64,000 bases of DNA from the NCBI RefSeq assembly GCF_003711395.1, contig NZ_PJRJ01000012.1, forward strand, positions 21,266 through 85,265, read 5' to 3'. Below are positions 11,086 through 20,682 of the stretch, piece after piece; the stretch's first letter is position 1; each line of letters begins with the position of its first letter. The translations under genes were made by a program, and so were the position numbers. The notes below the pieces were generated by a model that saw nothing but the letters and a program-made list of their open reading frames with translations, ran no database searches and had not been told where the DNA came from. The DNA comes from Acinetobacter sp. B51(2017). GTDB lineage: Bacteria > Pseudomonadota > Gammaproteobacteria > Pseudomonadales > Moraxellaceae.

Positions 11086-11898
11086 ATGTCTTTTACCCGC
11101 GCCAAATTATTTTTAGCCTGCACTTTAAGCTTAAGTTTTGGCTTAAGCGCTTGCTCCAATTCTAATAACGAAGCTAAGCAAACAACACTAACTGCAAGTA
11201 CTCCAGCGACTGGTGAAGCATCGAACTTAATTGAACGTAATGCTGAGCAACGTTTAATTAAAACCTTAGAGCAGCATTTTAAAACAGCCAATATCAAAGC
11301 CAAGGTGCTAGAAATTAAAGCCACAGAAGTACCTAACTTAGTCTGGGTTAGCCTAGAAGGTATGGGCTCAGTCTATGCCACCAGTGATGGTAAATATATT
11401 ATTCAAGGCGATGTGATTCGCCTAGGTGATAAAACCTTGCATAACGTCAGTGAGTCTTTACAAGCTGAAGCCAATAAAAAGTTGCTCAGTCAGTTAAAGA
11501 CTGAAGATCTCATCGTCTATCCAGCCAAAGCAAGCACCAAACACGTTATTTATGTGTTTACCGACATTAGCTGCCCATATTGCCATAAATTGCATGAACA
11601 TATGGACGAGATCAATGCTAAAGGCATTGAAGTACGTTATATCGCATGGCCACGTGGCGAACAATTCATGCCAGCCATGCAAAGCGTATGGTGTAGCGAC
11701 AACCGTCAAGCCGCCTTTGACCGTGCAATTCGTGGTGAACAACTTGCGCCAGCAACCTGTAGCAACCCTGTAAAAGCTCAATATGAAATGGGCCTTGCGA
11801 TGGGTGTTAATGGTACACCAGCCATCTATAATAGTGAGGGTGTTTATTTAGGTGGTTACCTAACACCAGACGAATTAAGCAGTCGTTTAGATAACTAA
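11086..11898 (+). CDS. dsbC: DsbC-family thiol:disulfide isomerase with a lipoprotein signal
   Basis: Periplasmic disulfide isomerase: N-terminal dimerisation domain, linker, then a thioredoxin fold with active site C163-P-Y-C166 (TDISCPYCHKLH), a cis-Pro loop (NGTPAIYN) and a second Cys pair (WCSDN ... ATCSN). AAGGG (11075-11079) is best spaced for the second of two adjacent ATGs, giving 270 aa; a much longer open frame upstream is only overlap with xerD. Oddities: the signal peptide ends in a lipobox (L-S-A-C23, Ser at +2), suggesting an outer-membrane lipoprotein, and the active site is CPYC where E. coli DsbC has CGYC. A rho-independent terminator follows. Confidence 0.88.
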   Translation: MSFTRAKLFLACTLSLSFGLSACSNSNNEAKQTTLTASTPATGEASNLIERNAEQRLIKTLEQHFKTANIKAKVLEIKATEVPNLVWVSLEGMGSVYATSDGKYIIQGDVIRLGDKTLHNVSESLQAEANKKLLSQLKTEDLIVYPAKASTKHVIYVFTDISCPYCHKLHEHMDEINAKGIEVRYIAWPRGEQFMPAMQSVWCSDNRQAAFDRAIRGEQLAPATCSNPVKAQYEMGLAMGVNGTPAIYNSEGVYLGGYLTPDELSSRLDN

Positions 11899-11943
11899 TT
11901 ATTATTCTATAAATTACTGTTTTTTATGAGTGTAGATAAAGTT

Positions 11944-11973
11944 AACAGGATGCTAGAGTATCCTGTTTTTTTT
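11944..11973 (+). terminator. Rho-independent terminator after dsbC
   Basis: AACAGGAT (11944-11951) pairs with ATCCTGTT (11960-11967) over an 8-nt loop and runs into eight consecutive T. It lies about 45 bp after the dsbC stop and 47 bp before hom. Confidence 0.85.
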
Positions 11974-12019
11974 AGCTATGATCTAGGCTCACTTAAAATT
12001 GGTAAATATGGAGTGTGAC

Positions 12020-13324
12020 GTGAAACCAGTTCGTCTGGCAATCCTCGGTCTAGGTACTGTGGGTGGTGGTGCCCTTAAACTATTACAAGAAAATGCTGCT
12101 GAGATTAGACGTCGCACCGGTCGTGAAATTCAAATTACCTATGTGGGTACACGTCGTCCTCGTCCTGATTTAGATCTTGATCCTTCAGTGAAACAAAGTG
12201 CTGATTTACTCGATATCGTGCGTCAACCAGACGTTGATGTCGTGGTCGAAGTGATGGGCGGTATTCATCCTGCTTACGAAATCATTAAAGAAGCGATTTT
12301 GCATGGCAAACAAGTGGTGACTGCGAATAAAGCATTGCTTGCTGAACATGGTAATGAACTGTTTAAACTAGCCGACGACAATGCTGTGCAGATTGCTTAC
12401 GAAGCAGCAGTGGCGGGTGGTATTCCAATTATTAAAGTGATGCGTGAAGGTTTAGCGGCAAACCGAATTGATTGGTTAGCCGGTATTATTAACGGTACAG
12501 GTAACTTTATCCTGACTGAAATGCGTGAAAAAGGTCGTGCTTTTGAAGACGTCTTAAAAGAAGCGCAAGAATTGGGTTATGCCGAAGCAGACCCTACTTT
12601 TGACGTCGAAGGCATTGATGCTGCACACAAACTGACCTTACTTGCCTCAATCGCGTTTGGTATTCCATTGCAATTTGATAAAGTCTTTACCGAAGGCATT
12701 AGTAAAGTCACTGCGCAAGATGTTAAATACGCTGAAGACTTAGGTTTCCGCATTAAACATTTAGGTATTGCCCGCCGTGCTGCCACAGGTATTGAGCTGC
12801 GTGTACACCCAACCTTAATTCCAGAAGATCAACTGATCGCCAATGTAAACGGGGTTAAAAATGCGGTACTTGTACAAGCCAATGCCGTTGGCCCAACACT
12901 GTACTACGGCGCTGGCGCTGGCGCTGGCCCAACAGCATCAGCGGTTGTGGCTGACGTAGTCGATATTGTACGCGATATTTCTTATACTGAAGATGGTGCA
13001 GGTACGATTCCACAGCTTGCTTTTGAAAGCTTAAGTGACTTACCTATTTTGCCACGCGAAGAGATGACCACAGGTTACTACATCCGTATTAATGCTGAAG
13101 ATCAAACTGGCGTATTGGCAGATGTCACCACGATTTTAAGCCGTGCTGGTATTAGTATTGATGCCATCATGCAGCAATCTCGCTTAAAAGACCTTATTCC
13201 TATCGTGATCCTGACAGACCCTGTTAAGGAAGCGAAAATGGATGAAGCATTAAAGCAAATTCAAGCTCTTCCTGTCATTCATGGCGAAATTGTACGAATT
13301 CGTTTAGAATCGCTTGATAATTAA
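12020..13324 (+). CDS. hom: Homoserine dehydrogenase
   Basis: Reduces aspartate semialdehyde to homoserine in the threonine and methionine branch. The NAD(P)-binding loop is ILGLGTVGGG near residues 7-16, the catalytic-domain signature INGTGNFILTEM is near 155-166, and a C-terminal ACT domain (DQTGVLADVTTILSRAGISI) would give threonine feedback control. I choose GTG 12020 (434 aa, MKPVRLAILG) because GGAGTG is correctly spaced and family members start there; the frame itself opens at a TTG at 11999. It is monofunctional, not fused to aspartokinase. thrC follows 57 bp later, making a hom-thrC operon. Confidence 0.96.
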   Translation: MKPVRLAILGLGTVGGGALKLLQENAAEIRRRTGREIQITYVGTRRPRPDLDLDPSVKQSADLLDIVRQPDVDVVVEVMGGIHPAYEIIKEAILHGKQVVTANKALLAEHGNELFKLADDNAVQIAYEAAVAGGIPIIKVMREGLAANRIDWLAGIINGTGNFILTEMREKGRAFEDVLKEAQELGYAEADPTFDVEGIDAAHKLTLLASIAFGIPLQFDKVFTEGISKVTAQDVKYAEDLGFRIKHLGIARRAATGIELRVHPTLIPEDQLIANVNGVKNAVLVQANAVGPTLYYGAGAGAGPTASAVVADVVDIVRDISYTEDGAGTIPQLAFESLSDLPILPREEMTTGYYIRINAEDQTGVLADVTTILSRAGISIDAIMQQSRLKDLIPIVILTDPVKEAKMDEALKQIQALPVIHGEIVRIRLESLDN

Positions 13325-13381
13325 TCGGGTTGGGGGGACTATATCCCCTCGCCAAGCTCTACCCACAATTGGAACATCATC

Positions 13382-14521
13382 ATGTCGAATGCCAATCGTT
13401 ATACTGGTTTAGTTGACCGCTATCGCGACCGTTTACCAGTGTCTGCAACTACCCCTGCCGTATCTTTAGGCGAAGGTAATACACCACTGATTAAGCTTGC
13501 GAATATTCCGCGCATTATTGGCAAAAATGTTGAAATTTATGTGAAGTACGAGGGCTTAAACCCGACTGGTTCATTTAAAGACCGTGGTATGACCATGGCG
13601 GTTACTAAAGCAGCCGAAGAAGGCTCTAAAGCGATTATCTGTGCCTCTACAGGTAACACTTCTGCTGCTGCTGCTGCATATGCTGCTCGTGCAGGTATGA
13701 AAGCATTTGTGCTGATCCCTGAAGGCAAAATTGCCATGGGTAAAATGGCACAAGCAATGATGTATGGTGCAATCACCATGCAAATCCGTGGTAACTTTGA
13801 CGATGGTATGCGTCTTGTTAAAGAAATCGCTGATAAAGCACCGGTAACAATTGTAAACTCAATCAACCCGTACCGCTTACAAGGTCAAAAGACCATTGCT
13901 TACGAAATCGTAGACGAACTTGGCCGCGCACCTGATTATCACTGCCTACCAGTCGGTAACGCAGGTAACATCACTGCACACTGGATGGGTTATACCGAAG
14001 CTGTTGCTGATCAACCTAAAGATCAATTCGAGCAAGTGGTTTACGACCCTGCGACTGATGCCTTCACAGGTCCAAAACCTGAAGGTTTACCTGTAATGGT
14101 CGGTTACCAAGCATCTGGCGCAGCGCCATTCTTACGCGGTGCACCTGTTGAAAACCCAGAAACTGTTGCAACAGCAATTCGTATTGGTAATCCACAAAGC
14201 TGGAACCACGCCAAAGCGGTTGTTCGCGACTCTAAAGGTTGGTTTGATGAACTACAAGATGCTGAAATCTTAGAAGCACAGCGCTTACTTTCAATGTACG
14301 AAGGTGTATTCGTTGAACCTGCTTCTGCTGCATCGATTGGCGGTGCAATCCGCGACATCAAAGCAGGTAAAATTGCTGAAGGTTCTGTGATCGTATGTAC
14401 TGTAACAGGTAACGGTCTAAAAGATCCTGACACAGCAATCAAACAATGTTCTGATGCAGTAATGCTGTCAATTGACGCGACTTTAGATCAAGTACGTGAT
14501 TCAATTCTTTCAAATATGTAA
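13382..14521 (+). CDS. thrC: Threonine synthase
   Basis: PLP enzyme converting O-phosphohomoserine to threonine. The PLP lysine lies in NPTGSFKDRGM near residue 62 and a glycine-rich phosphate loop is VGNAGNITAHW. The 379-aa length and the hom partner fit the fold-type II bacterial enzyme. It is transcribed with hom and closed by a strong bidirectional terminator. Confidence 0.96.
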   Translation: MSNANRYTGLVDRYRDRLPVSATTPAVSLGEGNTPLIKLANIPRIIGKNVEIYVKYEGLNPTGSFKDRGMTMAVTKAAEEGSKAIICASTGNTSAAAAAYAARAGMKAFVLIPEGKIAMGKMAQAMMYGAITMQIRGNFDDGMRLVKEIADKAPVTIVNSINPYRLQGQKTIAYEIVDELGRAPDYHCLPVGNAGNITAHWMGYTEAVADQPKDQFEQVVYDPATDAFTGPKPEGLPVMVGYQASGAAPFLRGAPVENPETVATAIRIGNPQSWNHAKAVVRDSKGWFDELQDAEILEAQRLLSMYEGVFVEPASAASIGGAIRDIKAGKIAEGSVIVCTVTGNGLKDPDTAIKQCSDAVMLSIDATLDQVRDSILSNM

Positions 14522-14535
14522 TTTATATTGAAAGC

Positions 14536-14564
14536 AAAAAGCCCTGCATTTGCAGGGCTTTTTT
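14536..14564. terminator. Bidirectional terminator between thrC and pbpG
   Basis: AAAAAGCCCTGCA pairs with TGCAGGGCTTTTT around a 2-nt centre. A- and T-runs flank it on both sides, so it can serve thrC (plus) and the convergent pbpG (minus). Confidence 0.92.
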
Positions 14565-14573
14565 ATGTTTAGC

Positions 14574-15668
14574 TTAAATTGCTTTAGGTAAGCTACTGGT
14601 CCAATTCATTAAACGAATGGCATCATTGTTACGTGCTTCTGTATTAATTGCCCCTAAAATCACCACCGCAACTGGACGATTGTTTAAGGTCGTATGCATC
14701 ACCACACAACGTCCTGCTTCATTAATAAAGCCTGTTTTAGAGAGGTTAATGTTGTAGCCGCCATTACGCACTAAACCATTGGTGTTATTTGATTTTAATA
14801 CACGATACCCTAAGTTAAAGTCATAACTTGGTGTGGTTGAAAACTGACGGATTAAGCCATATTGCGATGCAGTACTCACCAACACGCCTAAATCACGCGC
14901 TGATGCCACGTTAGCAGGATGTAAGCCTGTAGATTCTACAAAGCGGCTATTGTGCATGCCTAATTCTTTGGCCTTTGCATTCATCGCAGCGACAAAAGCG
15001 CTTTTACCACCCGGATAGGTACGTGCTAAGGCTGCCGCAGCTGGATTTTCAGACTTCATTAAAGCAAACAATAATGCTTCGGCGCGATTCATTTTATCGC
15101 CCACGCGTAGGGTAGAACTTGAGTTTTTACCACCTGCACCCGCAAAATCAATTGATTGCAAAGTAATGTTTTCACTCATATTTAAACGTGCATCTGCCGT
15201 CACCACCGCAGTCATCAGCTTCGTCACTGAGGCGATCGGTAAAGCAGCATTGGTATTTTTGCTATACAGCACTTCACCAGTATTGGCATCCATCACCAAC
15301 GCTGCACGCGCATTGACTGAAGGTTGATTGCTATAACGATTGGTATCTAAAATTTGAACCGTGCTTTTGGGTGCGGTGGTGGTTGCTGTATTCTCTACAC
15401 TACGTACAGTGGTGGTCACAGTCGTTTTTGCAGCTTCAATAGGCGCACGTAAAGTCGTAGTTGCCGTTACAGAACCTTGTGGAGATGGCTCATTATCATT
15501 TAAAAACTGACTAGCCTGTTCAGATGACCATGCCAGACTCGCTTGCGGTGGCGTGCTCCCCGAGGAGGAATTTACGATCAGCTCTGCAAAACTGGTCGAA
15601 CTCATGCCAAGCAGCACAGATAGGCTCAACACATGCATTAACGATTTGTTAAATTTTTTCACAATCAC
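14574..15668 (-). CDS. pbpG: D-alanyl-D-alanine endopeptidase PBP7/8
   Basis: Periplasmic S11-family penicillin-binding protein that cuts peptide cross-links. The three active-site motifs are S147-V-T-K150 (LPIASVTKLM), S206-E-N208 and K311-T-G313 (NLSKTGF). A signal peptide covers residues 1-28 (cleavage after SFA). Residues about 65-105 are a Thr/Ala-rich low-complexity linker before the catalytic domain. It lacks the C-terminal domain and amphipathic anchor of PBP5/6, supporting PBP7. Confidence 0.88.
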   Translation of the reverse strand: MIVKKFNKSLMHVLSLSVLLGMSSTSFAELIVNSSSGSTPPQASLAWSSEQASQFLNDNEPSPQGSVTATTTLRAPIEAAKTTVTTTVRSVENTATTTAPKSTVQILDTNRYSNQPSVNARAALVMDANTGEVLYSKNTNAALPIASVTKLMTAVVTADARLNMSENITLQSIDFAGAGGKNSSSTLRVGDKMNRAEALLFALMKSENPAAAALARTYPGGKSAFVAAMNAKAKELGMHNSRFVESTGLHPANVASARDLGVLVSTASQYGLIRQFSTTPSYDFNLGYRVLKSNNTNGLVRNGGYNINLSKTGFINEAGRCVVMHTTLNNRPVAVVILGAINTEARNNDAIRLMNWTSSLPKAI

Positions 15669-15884
15669 TTACTCGTCTCAGGGAGGTAAGATACATTTGC
15701 GTATTACCTCAAATATGCCTTACATTTACAGCAACATACAAAATGTACAATCATTAGACTGTCACATTCTGCCTATCACTTGGGTATTGAATGCGGATAG
15801 GATTGCTAATTTTGTCGTTTCATTGCAAGCTTATTTTGCGTTATGTAACAAAAAAGATGAAAAATCATTCAGAGGGAGAAGCCA

Positions 15885-16520
15885 GTGATCACAGTTCTTG
15901 TAGTAGATGATCATGAGTTAGTTCGCACCGGCATCTGCCGCATGCTCGAAGACCATCTTGATGTACAAGTGATTGGGCAGGCAGAATCTGGTGAAGAAGC
16001 AATTAATTTGGTACGTCAACATCACCCCAATGTGGTGCTGTTAGATGTGAATATGCCAGGTATTGGCGGTGTGGAAACCACACGTCGCTTATTACAAACC
16101 GCACCTGACACCAAAGTATTAGCTGTCAGTGGTTTAGCTGAAGAGCCTTATCCTTCTTTACTGCTAAAAGCAGGTGCTAAAGGCTATATCACCAAAGGTG
16201 CACCAGTCACTGAAATGGTACGTGCCATTAAAAAAGTCATGCAAGGCGGCAAATATTTTAGTGCCGATATTGCAGAACAATTGGCCAGTTCGTATTTATC
16301 CGACACCCAACAATCACCATTTGATGCCTTATCTGAACGTGAGATGCAAGTGGCCATGATGGTGGTGAACTGTATTAGCGCTCAAGAAATTGCTGATAAG
16401 TTGTTTGTCAGTGTTAAAACGGTGAACACCTATCGCTATCGTATTTTTGAGAAACTCGGTTTAGACAGTGATGTAAAACTTACCCATTTGGCCATTCGTT
16501 ATGGTCTGATCAAACCTTAA
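15885..16520 (+). CDS. gacA: Response regulator GacA (NarL/FixJ type)
   Basis: DNA-binding response regulator with a receiver domain (acidic pocket D8-D9, phospho-acceptor D54 in VVLLDVNMPG, K in YITKGAP) and a C-terminal LuxR-type helix-turn-helix (LSEREMQVAMMVVN ... VSVKTVNTYRYRIFEKL). The KTVNTYRYRIFEKL recognition region is characteristic of GacA/UvrY. The start is GTG at 15885, after GAGGGAGAAGCC. The cognate kinase GacS is not here. Its stop overlaps the pilS start (TAATG), so pilS translation is coupled to it. Confidence 0.92.
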   Translation: MITVLVVDDHELVRTGICRMLEDHLDVQVIGQAESGEEAINLVRQHHPNVVLLDVNMPGIGGVETTRRLLQTAPDTKVLAVSGLAEEPYPSLLLKAGAKGYITKGAPVTEMVRAIKKVMQGGKYFSADIAEQLASSYLSDTQQSPFDALSEREMQVAMMVVNCISAQEIADKLFVSVKTVNTYRYRIFEKLGLDSDVKLTHLAIRYGLIKP

Positions 16521-18082
16521 TGGCACATGGTAAACAACTTAATCGCTATCATTTAGGGCGTTGGTACGCGTCCTATCGCTTTCTTATTGCCTTTAGTTTG
16601 TTGTTGATTGCATCACTTGGTCACTATAGTGATGCTTTATCTACACCCTATGCCAGTTCGCATCTATTTATTTTATTTTTATATTTTTTACTTAGCGCTG
16701 CACAATGGTTGATGCTGCGCTATGCGCATATTGCTGCCAGTTATCAACTGTTAGCCTTATTTATTGTTGATATTGGTATTTTAACCAGCTTAAGTTTTGC
16801 CAGTGACGGTGCCAATCTACAAGTCAGTTTGATGTTTGTGATGATGATCTTTACTGCCTCGTTATTACTAGAACGCCCTAAAGCCTTAACTGTGACTTTG
16901 GTTGCCGTGATTTGCGTGGTTTATCAGCATCTAATTGGTTCTTTATTTGATCTTAGCACCTCAATTAATAACATCAGTAATAGCGCTTTATTGGCGATTT
17001 TATTTTTCTGTGTCTATGCCTTAGGGCAGTTTTCTATTCGGCGTTTTGAAGTTTTAGAAAATGTGAATTTAAGTCAGGCACAAGAATTACGGCGCTTGCA
17101 AGATATTAGTAGCTATATTCTCGATCAAATTGAACATGGTTATTTGGTCTTAGATGAAAATTATCATGTTGTGCTGACGACCCCTGCAGCTTGTAATTTT
17201 TTAGGGATTTCTCCGATTCATGCTTATGAAAAGCAGCCCCTGTATAGCGTTCAACCCGACTTATTTGATTTTCTGCATTTAGAGCAGTTAGTTGAAGGCG
17301 AAAAGTTTCAATTTGAAGCCAAACAAAGCTTATATCAGTTGCAAATTCGCATTCAAAAGCTGCGGATTCCATATCAAACTTTAACTTTATTGGTACTTGA
17401 AGATGCCCGAATTATTAATCAGCGGGTACAACAACTCAAACTTGCAGCATTGGGGCAATTATCAGCGAGTATTGCCCATGAAATTCGCAATCCTTTAGCT
17501 GCGATTGTACAGGCCAACGAATTAAGTCGTGAAAGTGATGCCACACAGCAAGCCATGCTGAGTCAATTAATCAGTAAACAAGCCACACGCATCAATCGAA
17601 TTATTGAAGATACCTTAAATATGGTGCGTAATCGCGATACTAGCAGCACATTTATTGATTTGGAAAGTTTTATCCCTGCTTGCTTAAATGAAAACTTCGC
17701 CAACTCCATCACAAAAATGAATTACAAAATTGAGAATAATGTCACAATTTCATTTAATGAAGATCAATTACGTCAAGTTTTAATCAACCTAGTGCGTAAT
17801 GCCTTACATCATAATCAATCAAGCGACAATAACATTGAATTAGAGGTCTATACTCAGCATAATCACGTACGGATTGAAGTTCGTGACTTTGGTTCAGGCG
17901 TAGCAAGCAGCGATATTGCCTCCCTATTTCAGCCATTTTTTAGTACAGAAATTAATGGTACTGGTCTAGGCTTATATCTATCCCATAGTTTTTGTGAAGC
18001 CAATCAAGCCAAACTGCACTATGTAGAACAACAACAAGGGGCATGCTTTCGTATTGAATGCTTACGCGTCCATCATGCTTAA
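16520..18082 (+). CDS. pilS: Sensor histidine kinase PilS
   Basis: Inner-membrane kinase of the PilS-PilR system for type IV pilin expression. About six membrane segments lie in residues 18-185, followed by a PAS-like region (about 195-300). The H-box has phospho-acceptor H320 (SIAHEIRNPLAAI), the N-box is INLVRNALHHN, and the ATPase G-boxes are DFGSGV and GTGLGLYLSHSF. pilR follows 18 bp later. The ATG overlaps the gacA stop by one base, a linkage absent from Pseudomonas pilSR. Confidence 0.93.
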   Translation: MAHGKQLNRYHLGRWYASYRFLIAFSLLLIASLGHYSDALSTPYASSHLFILFLYFLLSAAQWLMLRYAHIAASYQLLALFIVDIGILTSLSFASDGANLQVSLMFVMMIFTASLLLERPKALTVTLVAVICVVYQHLIGSLFDLSTSINNISNSALLAILFFCVYALGQFSIRRFEVLENVNLSQAQELRRLQDISSYILDQIEHGYLVLDENYHVVLTTPAACNFLGISPIHAYEKQPLYSVQPDLFDFLHLEQLVEGEKFQFEAKQSLYQLQIRIQKLRIPYQTLTLLVLEDARIINQRVQQLKLAALGQLSASIAHEIRNPLAAIVQANELSRESDATQQAMLSQLISKQATRINRIIEDTLNMVRNRDTSSTFIDLESFIPACLNENFANSITKMNYKIENNVTISFNEDQLRQVLINLVRNALHHNQSSDNNIELEVYTQHNHVRIEVRDFGSGVASSDIASLFQPFFSTEINGTGLGLYLSHSFCEANQAKLHYVEQQQGACFRIECLRVHHA

Positions 18083-18100
18083 TTCAATTGGGGTGTCACA

Positions 18101-19519
18101 GTGGATGTAAAACCACTTATTTTATTTGTTGATGATGAAGAAGACCTGTGTATGTTGATGCAAATGAGCTTAAGTCGTATGGGAATCGACTGCCATATTG
18201 CACATGGGGTTTACCAAGCACGTAAATTGTTACAACAGCAGCAATACGATGCCTGCTTAACCGATTTAAATATGCTTGATGGGTCAGGCTTAGAATTAGT
18301 GGCGCATATTGCAGCGCATTATCCACAGCTGCCTGTGGCGGTATTAAGCGCCTACGGCAATATGGATATTGCCATTGCTGCGCTCAAAGCAGGTGCTTTT
18401 GATTTCGTCAGTAAACCTGTGAATCAAGTGCAGTTACAACAATTACTCACCCAAGCGCTGAATCAACCGATTCAAGCTGCGGATTTACCTAAACAACAAT
18501 TGATTGAAGAACAAATGTTGATTGGTCACTCCTCTGCAATTCAGCATTTACGCCAAACCATTCAAAAGATTGCTCGTTCACAAGCTCCTGTTTTTATTCA
18601 CGGTGAATCAGGTACAGGTAAAGAAGTCGTTGCGAATTTGGTACATAAGCTCAGTAATCGTCACCAAGGGCCATTTGTAGCGATTAACTGTGGTGCTATT
18701 CCAACTGAACTGATGGAAAGTGAACTGTTTGGGCATAAAAAAGGTAGTTTTACTGGTGCCAATCAAGACAAACAAGGTTTGTTACAAGCGGCAGATGGTG
18801 GCAGTCTATTTTTAGATGAATTGGCCGAATTACCATTGGCCATGCAAGTTAAGTTACTACGTGCTGTGCAAGAGAAAAAGATTCGTCCGATTGGTGGCGA
18901 ACAAGAAATTGCCGTTGATTTTAGGATTATTAGCGCCACGCATCAAAATCTAGAACAGCTAGTACAACAAGGAAAATTTAGACAAGATCTATTTTTCCGG
19001 ATTCATGTCATGGATTTGTATTTGCCGCCCTTACGTGAGCGTGGCGAGGATATTTTATTATTAGCGCAGCATTTTATTGAAAAAATTAGCCAAGAATGGC
19101 AAATCTCAGCTAAGGTTCTCACCCCAGCAGCACGAGATTTTCTATTACAACAACACTTCCCAGGTAATGTACGCGAATTGCGCAACATCATGGAACGCGC
19201 TCTCACTTTATGTGACAGTGATCAGATTGATATTGAGCATTTACAAGGCTCTAATGCACGTAATCTCAGTATTTTACTGGCAAAACCTGTAAGTCCTATC
19301 CAAGATGTACCTGTAAATTTACACAATAACATTGCTAAACAAAGCTTGCCGCAAGAAGGTTTGGAGCAACATTTAGAAAATATTGAAAAACAAATCTTAC
19401 TTGATGCGCTTAACTTAACCCATTGGAACCGTACTTTAGCCGCCAAAAAGCTTGGCATGTCGTTCCGCTCATTGCGTTACCGCTTAAAGAAATTTGGTTT
19501 AGATACCGAAGATGAATAA
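18101..19519 (+). CDS. pilR: Sigma-54-dependent response regulator PilR
   Basis: NtrC-type activator of pilin transcription. Receiver domain with phospho-acceptor D55 (CLTDLNML); AAA+ domain with Walker A GESGTGKE at about residue 168 and the sigma-54 contact loop GSFTGA at about 215 (Ser for the usual Ala, as in P. aeruginosa PilR); Fis-type helix-turn-helix at the C-terminus (LTHWNRTLAAKKLGMSFRSL). Start GTG at 18101 after GGGGTG. Its presence implies an active RpoN system, consistent with the sigma-54 promoter found before glnK. Confidence 0.94.
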   Translation: MDVKPLILFVDDEEDLCMLMQMSLSRMGIDCHIAHGVYQARKLLQQQQYDACLTDLNMLDGSGLELVAHIAAHYPQLPVAVLSAYGNMDIAIAALKAGAFDFVSKPVNQVQLQQLLTQALNQPIQAADLPKQQLIEEQMLIGHSSAIQHLRQTIQKIARSQAPVFIHGESGTGKEVVANLVHKLSNRHQGPFVAINCGAIPTELMESELFGHKKGSFTGANQDKQGLLQAADGGSLFLDELAELPLAMQVKLLRAVQEKKIRPIGGEQEIAVDFRIISATHQNLEQLVQQGKFRQDLFFRIHVMDLYLPPLRERGEDILLLAQHFIEKISQEWQISAKVLTPAARDFLLQQHFPGNVRELRNIMERALTLCDSDQIDIEHLQGSNARNLSILLAKPVSPIQDVPVNLHNNIAKQSLPQEGLEQHLENIEKQILLDALNLTHWNRTLAAKKLGMSFRSLRYRLKKFGLDTEDE

Positions 19520-19522
19520 GCT

Positions 19523-20671
19523 CTAGCGTGTGGCTAACATTTCTCCCACACGTTCTAAATAATTTTGCTCACTCATGCCCAATTGCATGGCATAGCTTTG
19601 GTTGGGCTGAATCCCCAGCCCTTCAATCATTTGTCCATTTGGGGTGTAATAATGCGCGACCGTCATTTGCAAGGCTGCACCATTCGACAGTGGAAATAGT
19701 TTTTGTACCACACCCTTACCATAGCTCTTTTCACCAATGACCCAAGCGCGCTTATGCACTTTCATAGCGGCAGTAAACACTTCCGCTGCCGAAGCAGAAC
19801 GAGCATTGATTAAAATACCTACTTTAAGGTCATTGAGTTCATTGCTCGGTAGCGCTTGAAATTGTTGTTCACCTTCGGAACGACTTTTGGTGACCACAAT
19901 TAAACCTTGATTTAAAAATAGATCCGCAGTTTCGACCGCAGCTGATAACAACCCCCCAGGGTTATTGCGCAGATCAATGAGTACCGCTTTAGGATGCTCT
20001 GCACTATATTGCTCAATAATGGCTTTGAGCTCATTGGCTGTATCTTGCTGAAATACCTTTAGCTTGACCAATAGCACTTTATTACTCAGCATTTGCGCCT
20101 GAATCGCGGTATCAATTTTTTTATTACGCACAATCTGCAACTGCTGGCTATTGGCTGCTAGCTGTAAGCTTAAGCTCGAGGCAATGCTACCTGTGAGTAA
20201 AGAATTGACTTGGTCATGATTCAAATTTTTGATTTCTTGACCATCAATTTTAAACACTGTCACGCCATTTCTTAAGCCTTGTTTGGCAGAATCAGCATTT
20301 GCTTGTAAGCCTGCAATCACCCATTGTTGATGTTGCTGATTGTATTCAAGTTCAAAATCTACCGTAGCGATTTCGCCTTCGGTATATTGAATCAGTTGTT
20401 TATAATCTTCTGGGCTTAAATAACGCGAATAACGATCTAAACCCGAAACCATACCCTGAATCGCCAGTTGGAATAAGGCATTATCAGATTTATGATCTAC
20501 GTAATTGTCTTTGACAATACCATAGATGTGTACAAATTCTTGAATAGATTCAACGGGTACTTCTAAATAAGATTGCTCAAATTCGGGTGCTGCTGCACCC
20601 GAATTGACCGCGCCATGACCCAAACTAGCAAACATCGCTAAACACAGCGCTCCATATTTCCAGTGGGTCAT
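19523..20671 (-). CDS. C-terminal processing peptidase, S41 family
   Basis: Periplasmic serine protease of the CtpA/Prc type that trims C-termini. Signal peptide in residues 1-21 (MTHWKYGALCLAMFASLGHG), N-terminal helical segment, PDZ-like domain (about 95-175) and an S41 core with NPGGLLSAAVETADLF, the nucleophile Ser in ARSASAAEVF and the general-base Lys in KSYGKGVVQ. At 382 aa it is the short CtpA form, not the long Prc (Tsp) form. It lies 3 bp from the pilR stop, convergent, and 12 bp downstream of gpmI, so it is likely cotranscribed with gpmI. Confidence 0.9.
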   Translation of the reverse strand: MTHWKYGALCLAMFASLGHGAVNSGAAAPEFEQSYLEVPVESIQEFVHIYGIVKDNYVDHKSDNALFQLAIQGMVSGLDRYSRYLSPEDYKQLIQYTEGEIATVDFELEYNQQHQQWVIAGLQANADSAKQGLRNGVTVFKIDGQEIKNLNHDQVNSLLTGSIASSLSLQLAANSQQLQIVRNKKIDTAIQAQMLSNKVLLVKLKVFQQDTANELKAIIEQYSAEHPKAVLIDLRNNPGGLLSAAVETADLFLNQGLIVVTKSRSEGEQQFQALPSNELNDLKVGILINARSASAAEVFTAAMKVHKRAWVIGEKSYGKGVVQKLFPLSNGAALQMTVAHYYTPNGQMIEGLGIQPNQSYAMQLGMSEQNYLERVGEMLATR

Positions 20672-20682
20672 AGCGACTCCTT

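Noticed and set aside
13325..13381. Hairpin GGGGGACTATATCCCC between hom and thrC
   Set aside because: Short stem without a U-tract; too weak to claim attenuation.
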